Assembly (NCBI RefSeq): GCF_042660285.1
Contig: NZ_JBHSTP010000001.1
Coordinates: 1,054,001-1,118,000 of the forward strand
Length of the DNA stretch: 64,000 bases
Direction of reading: 5' to 3'
Source: Luethyella okanaganae
GTDB taxonomy: Bacteria; Actinomycetota; Actinomycetes; Actinomycetales; Microbacteriaceae
Under the pieces are notes generated by a model, which did not search any database, was not told the DNA's origin, and saw only the letters and a list, made by a program, of their open reading frames with translations. Made by a program: the position numbers and the translations under genes. Below, in pieces: positions 1-8,694 of the stretch. Position 1 is the stretch's first letter; every line of letters starts with the position of its first letter.

Positions 1-448
1 ACCGCGACCCGGAGAGGTCGATGGCGTGAGCTATTACTTCGTCGACGACGACGAGTTCGATCGGATGATCGCGGCCGGTGAACTGCTCGAGTGGGCGACC
101 GTGCACAACGCCTACCGCTATGGCACCCCGCGCAAGCCGGTCGAGGATGCGCTCGAGGCAGGTGAGAGCGTTCTGCTCGAGATCGACATTCAGGGAGCGC
201 GCTCTGTCAGGCGGGCGATGCCCGAGGCGAAACTCGTGTTCCTGTTGCCGCCGAGCTGGGAAGAACTCGTTCGCAGGCTCGTAGGCCGTGGTACGGAGGA
301 GGTCTCAGAACAGCAGCGCAGGCTGGAGACGGCGAAGGTCGAGTTGGCCGCGGTCGATGAGTTCGACCACCGGGTGGTGAACCGTGACGTGGGCGAGGCG
401 GCCCAAGAGGTCGTAGACTTGATGCAGACTCGCAAGACGCGGCGCTGA
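1..448 (+). CDS. gmk: guanylate kinase, 3' part
   Basis: Guanylate kinase phosphorylates GMP to GDP with ATP in the cytosol. Only the C-terminal part is present. The frame is open from base 2, and its first residues read PRPGEVDGVSYYFVDDDEF, the conserved TRPPRPGE-DG-(V/D)YYFV segment of the GMP-binding region. The GTG at 26 is therefore an internal valine codon and not the start. Further on come LLEWATVHNAYRYGTP and VLLEIDIQGARSVR (the IDVQGA-like motif), then the LID region and a C-terminal helix ending in MQTRKTRR. The true start lies upstream of the window. The next gene is rpoZ, a very common gmk-rpoZ-coaBC order. Confidence 0.97.
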   Translation, partial: PRPGEVDGVSYYFVDDDEFDRMIAAGELLEWATVHNAYRYGTPRKPVEDALEAGESVLLEIDIQGARSVRRAMPEAKLVFLLPPSWEELVRRLVGRGTEEVSEQQRRLETAKVELAAVDEFDHRVVNRDVGEAAQEVVDLMQTRKTRR

Positions 449-477
449 CGGGGTGTCGACTCCTGGACGACGCATCG

Positions 478-509
478 GATGCGAACACACTGAGATGCGA
501 ACACACTGA
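478..509. repeat. 16-bp perfect tandem duplication before rpoZ
   Basis: The unit gatgcgaacacactga occurs twice back to back (478-493 and 494-509) in the gmk-rpoZ spacer. The second copy ends next to the Shine-Dalgarno-like GAGGAG of rpoZ. It looks like a recent slippage or microhomology duplication. No function is evident. Confidence 0.9.
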
Positions 510-522
510 GGAGTGTTATTAC

Positions 523-780
523 ATGGCTGACAAGCTCACCGGCATCATCGACCCACCCATCGACGAGCTGCTCTCGAAAGTGGACTCCAAGTACGCACTG
601 GTGATCTTCGCCTCCAAGCGTGCCCGTCAGATCAACGACTACTACGCCGATCTGCACGAGGGAAGCCTGTTCGACAACGTCGGACCGCTCGTCGATTCGA
701 CGATCGACGACAAGCCGCTCTCCGTCGCGTTGCATGAGATCAACGAGGACAAGCTGACGGTTCGCCCGAACGCGGAATAG
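523..780 (+). CDS. rpoZ: DNA-directed RNA polymerase omega subunit
   Basis: The omega subunit assists assembly and stability of the RNA polymerase core by clamping the beta' C-terminus. The 85-residue product has the usual family length. It contains the conserved helix with KYALVIFASKRARQINDYY (residues about 23-41), matching the RpoZ signature of a lysine/arginine-rich 'A.kRARQin' helix. The ATG start is preceded by GAGGAG about ten bases upstream. The gene lies between gmk and coaBC, as in most actinobacteria. Nothing is odd apart from the tandem duplication in its leader. Confidence 0.97.
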   Translation: MADKLTGIIDPPIDELLSKVDSKYALVIFASKRARQINDYYADLHEGSLFDNVGPLVDSTIDDKPLSVALHEINEDKLTVRPNAE

Positions 781-800
781 TCGGCGAAAGCCCGCAGCAT

Positions 801-2051
801 ATGTCGTCGCCTCTCACGATCGTCGTCGGAGTCAGCGGCGGCATCGCCGCCTACAAGGCTGTCAACGTCGTGCGCGCCTTCGTTCTCGCCGGGCATTCTG
901 TGCACGTCGTGGCGACGGATGCGGCGCTTCGTTTCGTGGGCCGCCCGACCCTCGAGGCGATTTCGCGCAACCCGGTGCACAGCGAGCTCTACGAAGGCGT
1001 CGCTGAAGTGCGGCACGTGGCTATCGGCCGATCAGCCGACCTCATCGTCGTCGCGCCGGCGACCGCGAACACGATGGCCAAACTCGCCGCCGGACTGGCT
1101 GACGACCTGCTCGGCAACACGATCCTCGCGAGCGCGGCCCCGCTCGTCATCGCCCCCGCCATGCACACCGAGATGTGGCAGAACCCGGCGACGATCGCCA
1201 ACGTGGCGACGCTGCGTTCTCGCGGCGTCACGATCGTCGGGCCGGCGGTCGGTCAGCTCACAGGAGAGGACTCCGGTCCAGGGCGCATGGAGGAGCCGGA
1301 CATGATCGTCGCCACGGCACTCGCTGTCGTCGGAGGCGTGGGTACTAGCCGAGGACCGACCAGGATCACGCAGGACCTCGCCGGCCGACGCGTCGTGGTG
1401 AGTGCCGGCGGTACGCGTGAGCCGCTCGATCCCGTGCGGTTCCTCGGCAACCGCTCGAGTGGCCGTCAGGGCGTCGCCGTCGCCGAGGCGGCGAGAGCGC
1501 GGGGCGCGAGTGTGGTGCTTGTCGCCGCTCATCTCGAGGTTCCGGTACCTGCTGGCATCGAGGTCGTCCAGGTGTCGACGGCCCTCGAGCTGCAGGTGGC
1601 CGTGACCGCGGCCATGAGCGGCGCCGACGTCGTGATCATGGCGGCGGCCGTCGCCGACTACCGTCCAGCCGAGGTACGCAACGAGAAGATCAAGAAGGAA
1701 GAGCAGGGAGACACTCTGAGCCTCGAGCTCGTGCGCAACCCGGACATCCTCGCCGGGCTCGCGGAGGCTCGCGCGCCCGGTCTGGTCCTGGTCGGTTTCG
1801 CGGCCGAGACGGAACGTGACGACGCCAGGCTGCTCGATCTCGGACGCGCAAAAGCGTTGCGCAAGGGAACCGACCTTCTCGTCCTCAACAGGGTCGGCTG
1901 GAACGAGGGTTTCGCCACCGAGAGCAATGAAGTGATCGTGCTCGATGCGACCGGGGATAAGGTGGTTGAGGCCTCCGGCAGCAAATCGTCGGTGGCGAAC
2001 GGCATCCTCGACATCGTCGCATCCCTGCTGGTGCGCGACTCCCGGACCTAG
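801..2051 (+). CDS. coaBC: bifunctional phosphopantothenoylcysteine synthetase/decarboxylase
   Basis: This fused enzyme makes 4'-phosphopantetheine for coenzyme A: the C-terminal CoaB half joins cysteine to 4'-phosphopantothenate and the N-terminal CoaC half decarboxylates the product with FMN. The 416 residues start with the flavoprotein fold VVGVSGGIAAYKA. His72 (VRHVAIGR) matches the catalytic His region, PAMHTEMW (119-126) is the variant of the PxMNxxMW motif, and GQLTGEDSGPGRM (151-163) is the substrate-flap region. CoaB motifs follow: SAGGTREPLDPVR, NRSSGRQG, AAAVADYRP and the KIKK segment. The flap lacks the cysteine present in the E. coli protein. The gene is 20 bases downstream of rpoZ and 45 bases before metK. 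Confidence 0.96.
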   Translation: MSSPLTIVVGVSGGIAAYKAVNVVRAFVLAGHSVHVVATDAALRFVGRPTLEAISRNPVHSELYEGVAEVRHVAIGRSADLIVVAPATANTMAKLAAGLADDLLGNTILASAAPLVIAPAMHTEMWQNPATIANVATLRSRGVTIVGPAVGQLTGEDSGPGRMEEPDMIVATALAVVGGVGTSRGPTRITQDLAGRRVVVSAGGTREPLDPVRFLGNRSSGRQGVAVAEAARARGASVVLVAAHLEVPVPAGIEVVQVSTALELQVAVTAAMSGADVVIMAAAVADYRPAEVRNEKIKKEEQGDTLSLELVRNPDILAGLAEARAPGLVLVGFAAETERDDARLLDLGRAKALRKGTDLLVLNRVGWNEGFATESNEVIVLDATGDKVVEASGSKSSVANGILDIVASLLVRDSRT

Positions 2052-2096
2052 AACCTCAGCACCAGCAGACTTCCACCGCAAACAGAGACAGGCCAG

Positions 2097-3290
2097 ATGA
2101 GCGAGCTTCGCCTTTTCACCTCGGAATCGGTCACAGAAGGTCATCCGGACAAGATCTGCGATCAGATCTCGGACAGCATCCTCGACGCGCTCCTCGCCAA
2201 GGATCCGTACAGCCGTGTCGCCGTGGAGACCCTGGTGACCACGGGACTCGTGCATGTCGCAGGCGAGGTCACGACCGATGCTTACGTCGAGATTCCCTCG
2301 ATCGTGCGCAACCGCGTCACCTCGATCGGCTACGACTCCTCAGACGTCTGGTTCGACGGCCGCTCGTGCGGCGTCTCCATCTCGATCGGCGGCCAGTCGC
2401 CGGACATCGCACAGGGCGTCGACAACGCCTACGAGCGTCGTGAGCTGGCGAGCGTCGACGACTACGACCGCCAGGGCGCCGGAGACCAGGGCATCATGTT
2501 CGGCTACGCCACGACCGAGACGTCGCAGCTCATGCCGCTTCCGATCTGGCTGGCCCACAGACTGGCCGAGCGTCTCGCCGAGGTGCGAAAGTCCGGCGAG
2601 GTCGACTATCTGCGACCGGATGGCAAGACCCAGGTCACGATCGGATATGACGGCATCGTCCCGCGGTCGATCGACACGGTCGTGCTCTCCACACAGCATT
2701 CGCCGAAGGTCAGCCAGCAACAGTTGCGCAGCGAGATCGACGAACTCGTCATTCGCCCGTTGCTCGGCGCCGTCGAGCTCACGACCGACGACCTCAAGGT
2801 CCTCATCAACCCGACCGGCAGGTTCGAGGTTGGCGGGCCGCAGGGGGATGCTGGGCTCACCGGTCGCAAGATCATCATCGATACTTACGGTGGGTCGAGC
2901 CGTCACGGTGGGGGGGCATTCAGCGGCAAGGACCCCTCGAAGGTCGATCGTTCCGCGGCTTACGCCATGCGCTGGGTCGCGAAGAACGCGGTGGCGGCCG
3001 GTCTCGCCGACCGCCTCGAGGTGCAGGTCGCCTACGCGATCGGCAAGGCGGCCCCCGTCGGCCTCTATGTGGAGTCATTCGGCACCGGCAGACTCTCGGA
3101 TGCGCGGATCACCGCGGCGATCCGCGAGGTCTTCGATCTGCGACCGGCGGCGATCATCCAGGAACTCGATCTGCTCCGACCGATCTATGCCCAGACGGCG
3201 ACCTACGGGCATTTCGGTCGGGAACTTCCCGACTTCACCTGGGAGCGCCTCGACCGCGTCGACGATCTGAGAAGCGCAGCCGGGCTCTGA
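2097..3290 (+). CDS. metK: S-adenosylmethionine synthetase
   Basis: MetK makes S-adenosylmethionine from methionine and ATP in the cytosol and acts as a tetramer. The 397-residue product has family-typical length and motifs: FTSESVTEGHPDKICDQISD near the N-terminus, GAGDQGIMFGYA (the adenosine/methionine-binding signature), and the glycine-rich GGGAFSGKDPSKVDRSAAY loop. The ATG start gives the expected N-terminus; no strong Shine-Dalgarno sequence precedes it. The stop is two bases before priA, so the two genes are probably co-transcribed. I saw no SAM riboswitch in the 45-base upstream spacer. Confidence 0.98.
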   Translation: MSELRLFTSESVTEGHPDKICDQISDSILDALLAKDPYSRVAVETLVTTGLVHVAGEVTTDAYVEIPSIVRNRVTSIGYDSSDVWFDGRSCGVSISIGGQSPDIAQGVDNAYERRELASVDDYDRQGAGDQGIMFGYATTETSQLMPLPIWLAHRLAERLAEVRKSGEVDYLRPDGKTQVTIGYDGIVPRSIDTVVLSTQHSPKVSQQQLRSEIDELVIRPLLGAVELTTDDLKVLINPTGRFEVGGPQGDAGLTGRKIIIDTYGGSSRHGGGAFSGKDPSKVDRSAAYAMRWVAKNAVAAGLADRLEVQVAYAIGKAAPVGLYVESFGTGRLSDARITAAIREVFDLRPAAIIQELDLLRPIYAQTATYGHFGRELPDFTWERLDRVDDLRSAAGL

Positions 3291-3292
3291 CG

Positions 3293-5281
3293 ATGGCGCG
3301 CACCGGCCTCGTGGCTCGGGTGCTGATCGACACGCCGCTGCCGCAACTCGACCACCTCTTCGACTATCGGGTTCCGTCGGAGCTCGCCGACGAGGCTTCG
3401 CCGGGTGTGCGGGTCAAGGTGCCGTTCCGCTCAGCCGGCCGGATCGCCGACGGCTACATCGTCGAACTCGCCGACGACGCGGGCTTCGAGGGCGCCTTGA
3501 GCGACATCGAGGCCATCGTGTCGACCGTGCCGGTGCTGCGACCGGAGGTGTGGGCGCTCGCGCGCCGGGTAGCCGATCGCGGCGCAGGCAGCGCGATCGA
3601 CGTGGTGCGTCTCGCCGTCCCGCCACGACAGGTACGGGTGGAGAGGGCATGGGTCGCGGCGCAGGATGCCGCGGTATCCGCGGATGGTAGCGCCCGCGTC
3701 GTGTCAGCCCGGTCTTCGACCGAGATCACAGGATATTCGGACGCCCTTCTCGTGGAGGCGGTCGCTGCGGGGGAGAGGCTCGCCGTGAAGGCCATGCCGA
3801 ATCTCGTCCGGGGTGCGGACGGCACTTGGATCGGGCAATGGGCGCTCACGCTCGCACAACTGGGATCCGCCGCAGTCGCCCAGGGTCGCAGCGCGATCCT
3901 CGCCGTTCCCGACTTTCGCGACCAGGAGCAACTGCAGGCCGCACTCGCCGCTGTGGTCCCCGTCACGCTCGTGACCCGATTCGATGCGCGTCAGTCGAAC
4001 CCGGATCGCTATCGCTCCTTCCTCGCTTGTCTCGAAGCGAGGCCGCGTATCGTCATCGGCAATCGATCCGCTCTCTATGCCCCGGCGCATGATGTGGGTC
4101 TCATCGCACTCTGGGACGACGGCGACCCCCTGTACGCCGAACCGCTCAGTCCGTACGCCCACGCGCGGGACGTCGCGCTCGTGCGCCAGGAGCAGAGCGG
4201 GAGCGGTCTCGTGCTCCTGAGCCATTCGCGCAGCGCGGAGACGCAGCGACTCGTGGAGATCGGCTGGCTGCAGGAGGCCGCCCCCGATCGCATGCTTCGT
4301 CCGAAGATCGTCGCAACCGCACAGCAGGCTGCGAACGAACCGCTCGCGCAGGCGGCGCGCATCCCATCGACGGCGTGGCGCGAGGCGCGCGCCGCCCTCG
4401 AGCACGGCCCGGTCCTCGTGCAGGTGGCTCATCCCGGGTATGCGCCGGTTGTCGCGTGCGCGCAATGCCGCGACGCGGCCCGATGCGCTCGGTGCCAGGG
4501 TCCGCTCGGTCTGGCCTCTGCGCATTCGGCGCCGTCGTGTCGTTGGTGCGGAGCCATTGTGGGCGATTGGTCCTGTGGAAACTGTGGCGGACGCGGTCTG
4601 CGCACCGTCACGATCGGAGCGGGGCGCACGGCCGAAGACCTCGGTCGTGCCTTCCCAGGGGAGCGTATCGTCGTAGCGGACGGCGAACGGCCGCTTCTCA
4701 CGGTCGGTGACGGTCCGGCTCTCGTGATCGCCACTCGCGGTGCTGAACCCATCGCTGATGGCGGCTATCGCGCGGTGCTGCTCCTCGACGGCGAACGGAT
4801 GCTCGCGCGCGAGTCGTTGCGTGTCGGTGAGGACTGTCTGCGGTGGTGGTCGAACGCGGCAGCCCTTGCCGCTCAGGGTGCTCCCGTGCTCCTCGTCGGG
4901 GTCGGGGGGGCGCTCGCGACCGCCCTCGGCACCTGGCGGCAGGAGGCCTGGGCGGCCAACGAACTCGCGGACCGGCGATCGCTACGGTTTCCGCCGGCCG
5001 TGCGTACGGCGTCCGTCGCCGGCACGGCCGAGGTCGTCGGTGACGCTCTCGGCGAGCTTGGCGAACCGGGCGGTGTCGATGTTCTCGGTCCCGTGCCAGC
5101 CGGCGACGGGCTCGTGCGGGCGATAGTGCGTTTCGACTACGGTGCTGGCGCCGAGGTGGCCGGCCGATTGCGCGCGGCGATCGTCCGCGTCGCGAGCAGG
5201 CGTCGCAAGTCCCCGCGCGGCGACGGGTATCGTCCCGCGCCTACACTCAAAGTACGATTCGACGATCCGGAGATCCTTTAG
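3293..5281 (+). CDS. priA: PriA-like replication restart protein lacking helicase motifs
   Basis: The 662-residue product resembles primosomal protein N' of actinobacteria. An N-terminal 3'-DNA-end-binding domain (VLIDTPLPQLDHLFDYRVP, then GVRVKVPFRSAGRIADGYIV) is followed by a degenerate helicase region and an intact zinc-binding insert. The insert has eight cysteines (CAQCRDAARCARC ... CRWCGAIVGDWSCGNC, residues about 386-425). I see no Walker A GxxGxGKT/S and no DEEH box, so ATPase or helicase activity is not expected. This loss is known for actinobacterial PriA, which is thought to keep only a DNA- and protein-binding restart role. It sits two bases after metK and four before fmt. Confidence 0.9.
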   Translation: MARTGLVARVLIDTPLPQLDHLFDYRVPSELADEASPGVRVKVPFRSAGRIADGYIVELADDAGFEGALSDIEAIVSTVPVLRPEVWALARRVADRGAGSAIDVVRLAVPPRQVRVERAWVAAQDAAVSADGSARVVSARSSTEITGYSDALLVEAVAAGERLAVKAMPNLVRGADGTWIGQWALTLAQLGSAAVAQGRSAILAVPDFRDQEQLQAALAAVVPVTLVTRFDARQSNPDRYRSFLACLEARPRIVIGNRSALYAPAHDVGLIALWDDGDPLYAEPLSPYAHARDVALVRQEQSGSGLVLLSHSRSAETQRLVEIGWLQEAAPDRMLRPKIVATAQQAANEPLAQAARIPSTAWREARAALEHGPVLVQVAHPGYAPVVACAQCRDAARCARCQGPLGLASAHSAPSCRWCGAIVGDWSCGNCGGRGLRTVTIGAGRTAEDLGRAFPGERIVVADGERPLLTVGDGPALVIATRGAEPIADGGYRAVLLLDGERMLARESLRVGEDCLRWWSNAAALAAQGAPVLLVGVGGALATALGTWRQEAWAANELADRRSLRFPPAVRTASVAGTAEVVGDALGELGEPGGVDVLGPVPAGDGLVRAIVRFDYGAGAEVAGRLRAAIVRVASRRRKSPRGDGYRPAPTLKVRFDDPEIL

Positions 5282-5284
5282 AGC

Positions 5285-6202
5285 ATGAGACTTGTTTTCG
5301 CCGGAACCCCGGAAGCCGCGGTTCCGAGCCTGCGCTCGCTCGCGTCCACGCAGCACGAGGTCGTCACCGTGATCACCCGGGAGGACGCCCCGCTCGGACG
5401 CAAGCGGGTGCTGACCCCGTCTCCCATCGCTCAGGCGGCCGCGGAGCTCGGTCTGCCCGTCGTCGCGGCGAATCGCCTCGACGAGGGCGTCACCGCACGG
5501 ATCGAAGAACTGCGGCCCGATCTGGGTGTGATCGTCGCCTACGGCGGACTCGTGCGCGAACCGCTGCTCTCCTCGCCGCGTCTCGGCTGGATCAATCTGC
5601 ACTTCTCGCTGCTGCCGCGCTGGCGGGGCGCCGCCCCGGTGCAACGAGCGATCATGGCCGGCGATCGGGTCACGGGGGTGTCCGTGTTTCAACTCGTGCA
5701 GGAACTCGACGCTGGCGACGTGTTCTCCGCGGAGGAGCAGCCGATCGACGACGACGAGACGGCTCACGTGCTGCTGCAGAGGCTGAGCGGACTCGGCGCC
5801 GGAGTGCTCGTCGGCACTGTCGCCGCCCTGGCCGACGGCACCGCGGTCGCCCGGCCTCAGCACGGTCCGCCGACCTCGGCCGGCAAGCTCAGCCTCGACG
5901 ACGCCCGGATGGATTGGATGAGGCCAGCGGCAGCCGTCTATGACCGGTACCGCGGAGTCACGACCGAGCCGGGCGCTTTCACAACGATCGACGGCACTCG
6001 ACTCAAGGTGCTCGAGATGCGCCGGGTGCGGGGCGCCGCATCGCCTCCCCCTGGTGTCATCCGCTCGTTCGCCGGTCGTGTCCTGGTCGGAACGGTAACC
6101 GAGCCGCTCGAGCTGGTGCGAGTGCAACCATTCGGGAGAACCGGGATGCCCGCCGCCGATTGGTGGCGCGGCGTGACGGCAGACGAGGTGATCGCACGAT
6201 GA
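5285..6202 (+). CDS. fmt: methionyl-tRNA formyltransferase
   Basis: Fmt transfers a formyl group from 10-formyl-tetrahydrofolate to initiator Met-tRNA. The 305-residue protein begins MRLVFAGTPEAAVPSLRSL. It carries the catalytic and folate-binding signature HFSLLPRWRGAAPVQRA (residues about 103-119, with the Asn/His/Asp-type active site continuing in LDAGDVFSAEE). A C-terminal OB-like domain for tRNA binding follows. Its stop codon overlaps the start of rsmB in an ATGA, which indicates translational coupling. The priA-fmt-rsmB order is typical of the group. Confidence 0.97.
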   Translation: MRLVFAGTPEAAVPSLRSLASTQHEVVTVITREDAPLGRKRVLTPSPIAQAAAELGLPVVAANRLDEGVTARIEELRPDLGVIVAYGGLVREPLLSSPRLGWINLHFSLLPRWRGAAPVQRAIMAGDRVTGVSVFQLVQELDAGDVFSAEEQPIDDDETAHVLLQRLSGLGAGVLVGTVAALADGTAVARPQHGPPTSAGKLSLDDARMDWMRPAAAVYDRYRGVTTEPGAFTTIDGTRLKVLEMRRVRGAASPPPGVIRSFAGRVLVGTVTEPLELVRVQPFGRTGMPAADWWRGVTADEVIAR

Positions 6203-7629
6203 GCGACGGCACTGGGGCTGGGCGGCCGGGTGGCCGGCGTCGACGTTCGGGAACTGTCTCATCGCCCGTGCAGCCCGCCAGGCGGGTCGCCTATGAGGTG
6301 CTCTCTGCGGTGCGTGACTCAGACGCCTACGCGAACCTGCTCCTGCCGACCCGTATTCGGAGAGCCGGCCTCGGCACCGCGGACGCGGCGCTCGCGACCG
6401 AGCTCAGCTATGGAACCCTGCGCATGCGGGGCTTCTACGATCGGGTGATCGAGCTCGCCGCCGGCCGGCTTTGCGACGAGATCGACCCTCCCGTGCTCGA
6501 TGCGCTGCGGCTCGGTGCGCATCAGCTGCTCGCGACGCGCGTTGCGACGCACGCCGCCGTGAACGAGTCGGTCGAGCTGGTGCGGGGGGTCGCATCCCGT
6601 TCGGCCACGGGTTTCGCCAACGGCGTCCTCCGTACGATCTCGCGCAGTTCCCTGGAGGAGTGGCGCGGCTGGGTCGGCGATGAGGCCGCGAGCGACGACG
6701 ATCGCATCGCCGCCGTGTACTCCCACCCGGAATGGGTCGTGCGTGTGCTGCGGCAGGCTCTCGACGCCGAAGGGCGGGCAGGCGAGCTCGAGGCGTTGCT
6801 CGACGCCGACAACGCCGCCCCTGCGGTGAACCTGGTCGCGCTTCCGGGGCTGATCGACGAGGTCGACGCGGCGAGGCTCGGCCCCGCCGACCACTTCTCG
6901 CCGATCGGCCACGAGCTCGCCTCAGGCGATCCGCTCGCCGTCATGAGACGACATGGCGGTGCGGTTCGGGTCCAGGACGAAGGCTCCCAGCTCGCCGCGC
7001 TCGCACTCAGCCGTGCGGCGGCCGTGCGCGAGGGCGAGCGGTGGCTCGACCTGTGCGCCGGTCCAGGAGGGAAGGCTGCCTTGCTCGCAGCGGAGGCCCG
7101 CCTCGGCGGTGCCGAACTCGTGGCCAACGAGCCCGTGCCGGCCAGGGCTCAGCTCGTGCGCAAGGCCCTCGAGGGAGTTCCCGTCGAGGTTCCCGTGTGG
7201 GAGCTCGACGGGACGACGATCGGCGACGAGCATCCGAAGACCTTCGACCGTATCCTGCTCGACGCTCCGTGCACGGGCCTCGGCGCGCTGCGACGCCGCC
7301 CCGAGGCACGCTGGCGCAAGTCGCCTCGCGACGTCGCGGCGCTCTCCGCCCTGCAGGGCGAACTCTTCGACTCGGCCGTGAAAGCGCTCAAACCGGGCGG
7401 CATCCTCGCGTATGTGACCTGCTCGCCGCACATGGGCGAGACCGTCGGCGTCGTACGTGGTGGTCTCGCCCGCTGGGGCGACGTGATCGCGCACATGCCG
7501 ACCCGTGCCGTTGTCGAGGGGATCGTGCGACATCCGCTCGACCTCCCCGGTGACGGGTCGACCGTTCAACTGTGGCCGCATCGTCACGGCACCGACGCCA
7601 TGTTCATCGCGCTGATCCGCAAGAGCTGA
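6199..7629 (+). CDS. rsmB: 16S rRNA (cytosine-967-C5)-methyltransferase
   Basis: RsmB methylates C967 of 16S rRNA with S-adenosylmethionine. The start chosen is the ATG at 6199, which overlaps the fmt stop (ATGA); the frame stays open further upstream but only inside fmt. The 476-residue product has an N-terminal NusB-like RNA-binding domain (VAYEVLSAVRDSDAYANLLL) and a C-terminal Rossmann methyltransferase. Visible motifs are LDLCAGPGGKAALLA for SAM binding and the two catalytic cysteines, C358 in LDAPCTGLG and C408 in VTCSPHMGET. The N-terminus before the NusB domain is rich in Gly/Arg and probably disordered. Confidence 0.95.
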   Translation: MSDGTGAGRPGGRRRRSGTVSSPVQPARRVAYEVLSAVRDSDAYANLLLPTRIRRAGLGTADAALATELSYGTLRMRGFYDRVIELAAGRLCDEIDPPVLDALRLGAHQLLATRVATHAAVNESVELVRGVASRSATGFANGVLRTISRSSLEEWRGWVGDEAASDDDRIAAVYSHPEWVVRVLRQALDAEGRAGELEALLDADNAAPAVNLVALPGLIDEVDAARLGPADHFSPIGHELASGDPLAVMRRHGGAVRVQDEGSQLAALALSRAAAVREGERWLDLCAGPGGKAALLAAEARLGGAELVANEPVPARAQLVRKALEGVPVEVPVWELDGTTIGDEHPKTFDRILLDAPCTGLGALRRRPEARWRKSPRDVAALSALQGELFDSAVKALKPGGILAYVTCSPHMGETVGVVRGGLARWGDVIAHMPTRAVVEGIVRHPLDLPGDGSTVQLWPHRHGTDAMFIALIRKS

Positions 7630-7641
7630 GTCCTCATCCCT

Positions 7642-7667
7642 TCACTGTCGCCAGTCACTGTCGCCAG
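7642..7667. repeat. 13-bp perfect tandem duplication before rpe
   Basis: The unit tcactgtcgccag occurs twice without a gap (7642-7654 and 7655-7667) in the rsmB-rpe spacer, just upstream of the rpe -10 element. It resembles the tandem duplications before rpoZ and after pyk. Confidence 0.9.
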
Positions 7668-7682
7668 ATAGATCGGGGTCGC

Positions 7683-7688
7683 TAGGGT
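7683..7688 (+). promoter_or_regulatory. -10 element of a leaderless rpe promoter
   Basis: TAGGGT is followed by six bases and then the rpe ATG at 7695. This spacing would place the transcript start on or next to the start codon. It matches the TAGNNT elements seen at the same distance before seven other genes here. Confidence 0.55.
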
Positions 7689-7694
7689 GAGAGC

Positions 7695-8363
7695 ATGTCG
7701 ACCAGGATCAACCCGAGCATTCTCTCCGCCGACTTCGCGAACCTCGAGAGCGAGCTCGGCCGCATCGACAGCGCCGACCTCGTGCACGTCGACATCATGG
7801 ACAATCACTTCGTGCCGAACCTCACTTTCGGCCTCGGGATGGTGCAGCGGTTGCAGGAGGTTTCGCCGCTTCCGCTCGACGTGCACCTCATGATCGACGA
7901 CCCGGACCGGTGGGCGCCCGGGTATGCCGAGGCCGGCGCGTTCTCGGTGACCTTTCATGCCGAAGCGGCGGGGGAGCCGATCGCGCTCGCCCGAGCGCTC
8001 CGCTCGATCGGCTCGCGCGCCGGCCTCGCCATCAAACCGGGCACACCGGTCGAACCCTACCTGGAGATGCTTCCCGAGTTCGATCAGATCCTCGTCATGA
8101 CGGTCGAGCCGGGTTTCGGTGGCCAGCGGTTCATCTCCTCCGTCATGCCCAAGCTCTCCCGGGTCGCGGACGCCGTGGGGGCTGCAGGGCTCGACATCTG
8201 GCTTCAGGTCGACGGCGGAATCACCGAGGAGACCCTTCTTGTCGCCGCCGAAGCGGGAGCGGACACCTTCGTCGCCGGCTCCGCCGTCTTCAACGCAGAC
8301 GATCCCGCCGAGCAGATCGCCCGTCTGCGGGCCGCAGCGGCATCACACCCTCATCGGCACTAG
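7695..8363 (+). CDS. rpe: ribulose-phosphate 3-epimerase
   Basis: Rpe interconverts ribulose 5-phosphate and xylulose 5-phosphate in the pentose-phosphate pathway. The 222-residue TIM barrel shows INPSILSADFANLE, the metal site HVDIMDNHFVPNLTFG, DVHLMIDDP, MTVEPGFGGQRF and QVDGGITEET near the C-terminus. These are the complete family signatures. A TAGGGT -10 element six bases before the ATG suggests leaderless transcription. It precedes hisE and lies far from the other pentose-phosphate genes at 52.7-60.8 kb. Confidence 0.97.
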   Translation: MSTRINPSILSADFANLESELGRIDSADLVHVDIMDNHFVPNLTFGLGMVQRLQEVSPLPLDVHLMIDDPDRWAPGYAEAGAFSVTFHAEAAGEPIALARALRSIGSRAGLAIKPGTPVEPYLEMLPEFDQILVMTVEPGFGGQRFISSVMPKLSRVADAVGAAGLDIWLQVDGGITEETLLVAAEAGADTFVAGSAVFNADDPAEQIARLRAAAASHPHRH

Positions 8364-8369
8364 TAGCCT
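8364..8369 (+). promoter_or_regulatory. -10 element of a leaderless hisE promoter
   Basis: TAGCCT lies six bases before the GTG start of hisE, directly after the rpe stop codon. No Shine-Dalgarno sequence fits this start, so a leaderless hisE mRNA driving the his-trp cluster is likely. Confidence 0.5.
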
Positions 8370-8375
8370 GTAGGG

Positions 8376-8639
8376 GTGAAGACTTTCGACGACCTCTTCG
8401 CCGAGCTGAGCGAGAAGGCACGCACCCGGCCGGAAGGGTCCGGCACCGTGCTCGAACTCGACGCCGGCGTGCATGCCATCGGCAAGAAGATCGTCGAGGA
8501 GGCCGCAGAGGTGTGGATGGCAGCCGAGCACGAGGGTGACTCCGAGACCGCGGAGGAGATATCGCAACTGCTCTACCACCTGCAAGTGCTCATGCTGGCC
8601 AAGGGGCTCACACCAGCCGATGTGTACCGACATCTGTAA
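8376..8639 (+). CDS. hisE: phosphoribosyl-ATP pyrophosphatase
   Basis: HisE hydrolyses phosphoribosyl-ATP to phosphoribosyl-AMP, the second step of histidine synthesis. The 87-residue all-helical MazG-type protein contains KKIVEEAAEVWMAAEHEGD (residues about 33-51) with the EExxE metal-binding pattern, and LLYHLQVLMLAKGL. It is separate from hisI (10306), which catalyses the next step; in enterobacteria the two are fused. The GTG start sits six bases after a -10-like TAGCCT, so there is no room for a Shine-Dalgarno site. Confidence 0.96.
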   Translation: MKTFDDLFAELSEKARTRPEGSGTVLELDAGVHAIGKKIVEEAAEVWMAAEHEGDSETAEEISQLLYHLQVLMLAKGLTPADVYRHL

Positions 8640-8694
8640 CGCGCTGACAGCTGCGACGATGTCCACCTTCCCGATGACCCCAGAGAGTGCTCAG

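Noticed and set aside
2052..2096. Possible SAM riboswitch before metK
   Set aside because: The spacer is only 45 bases and shows no helices of a known SAM-binding RNA.
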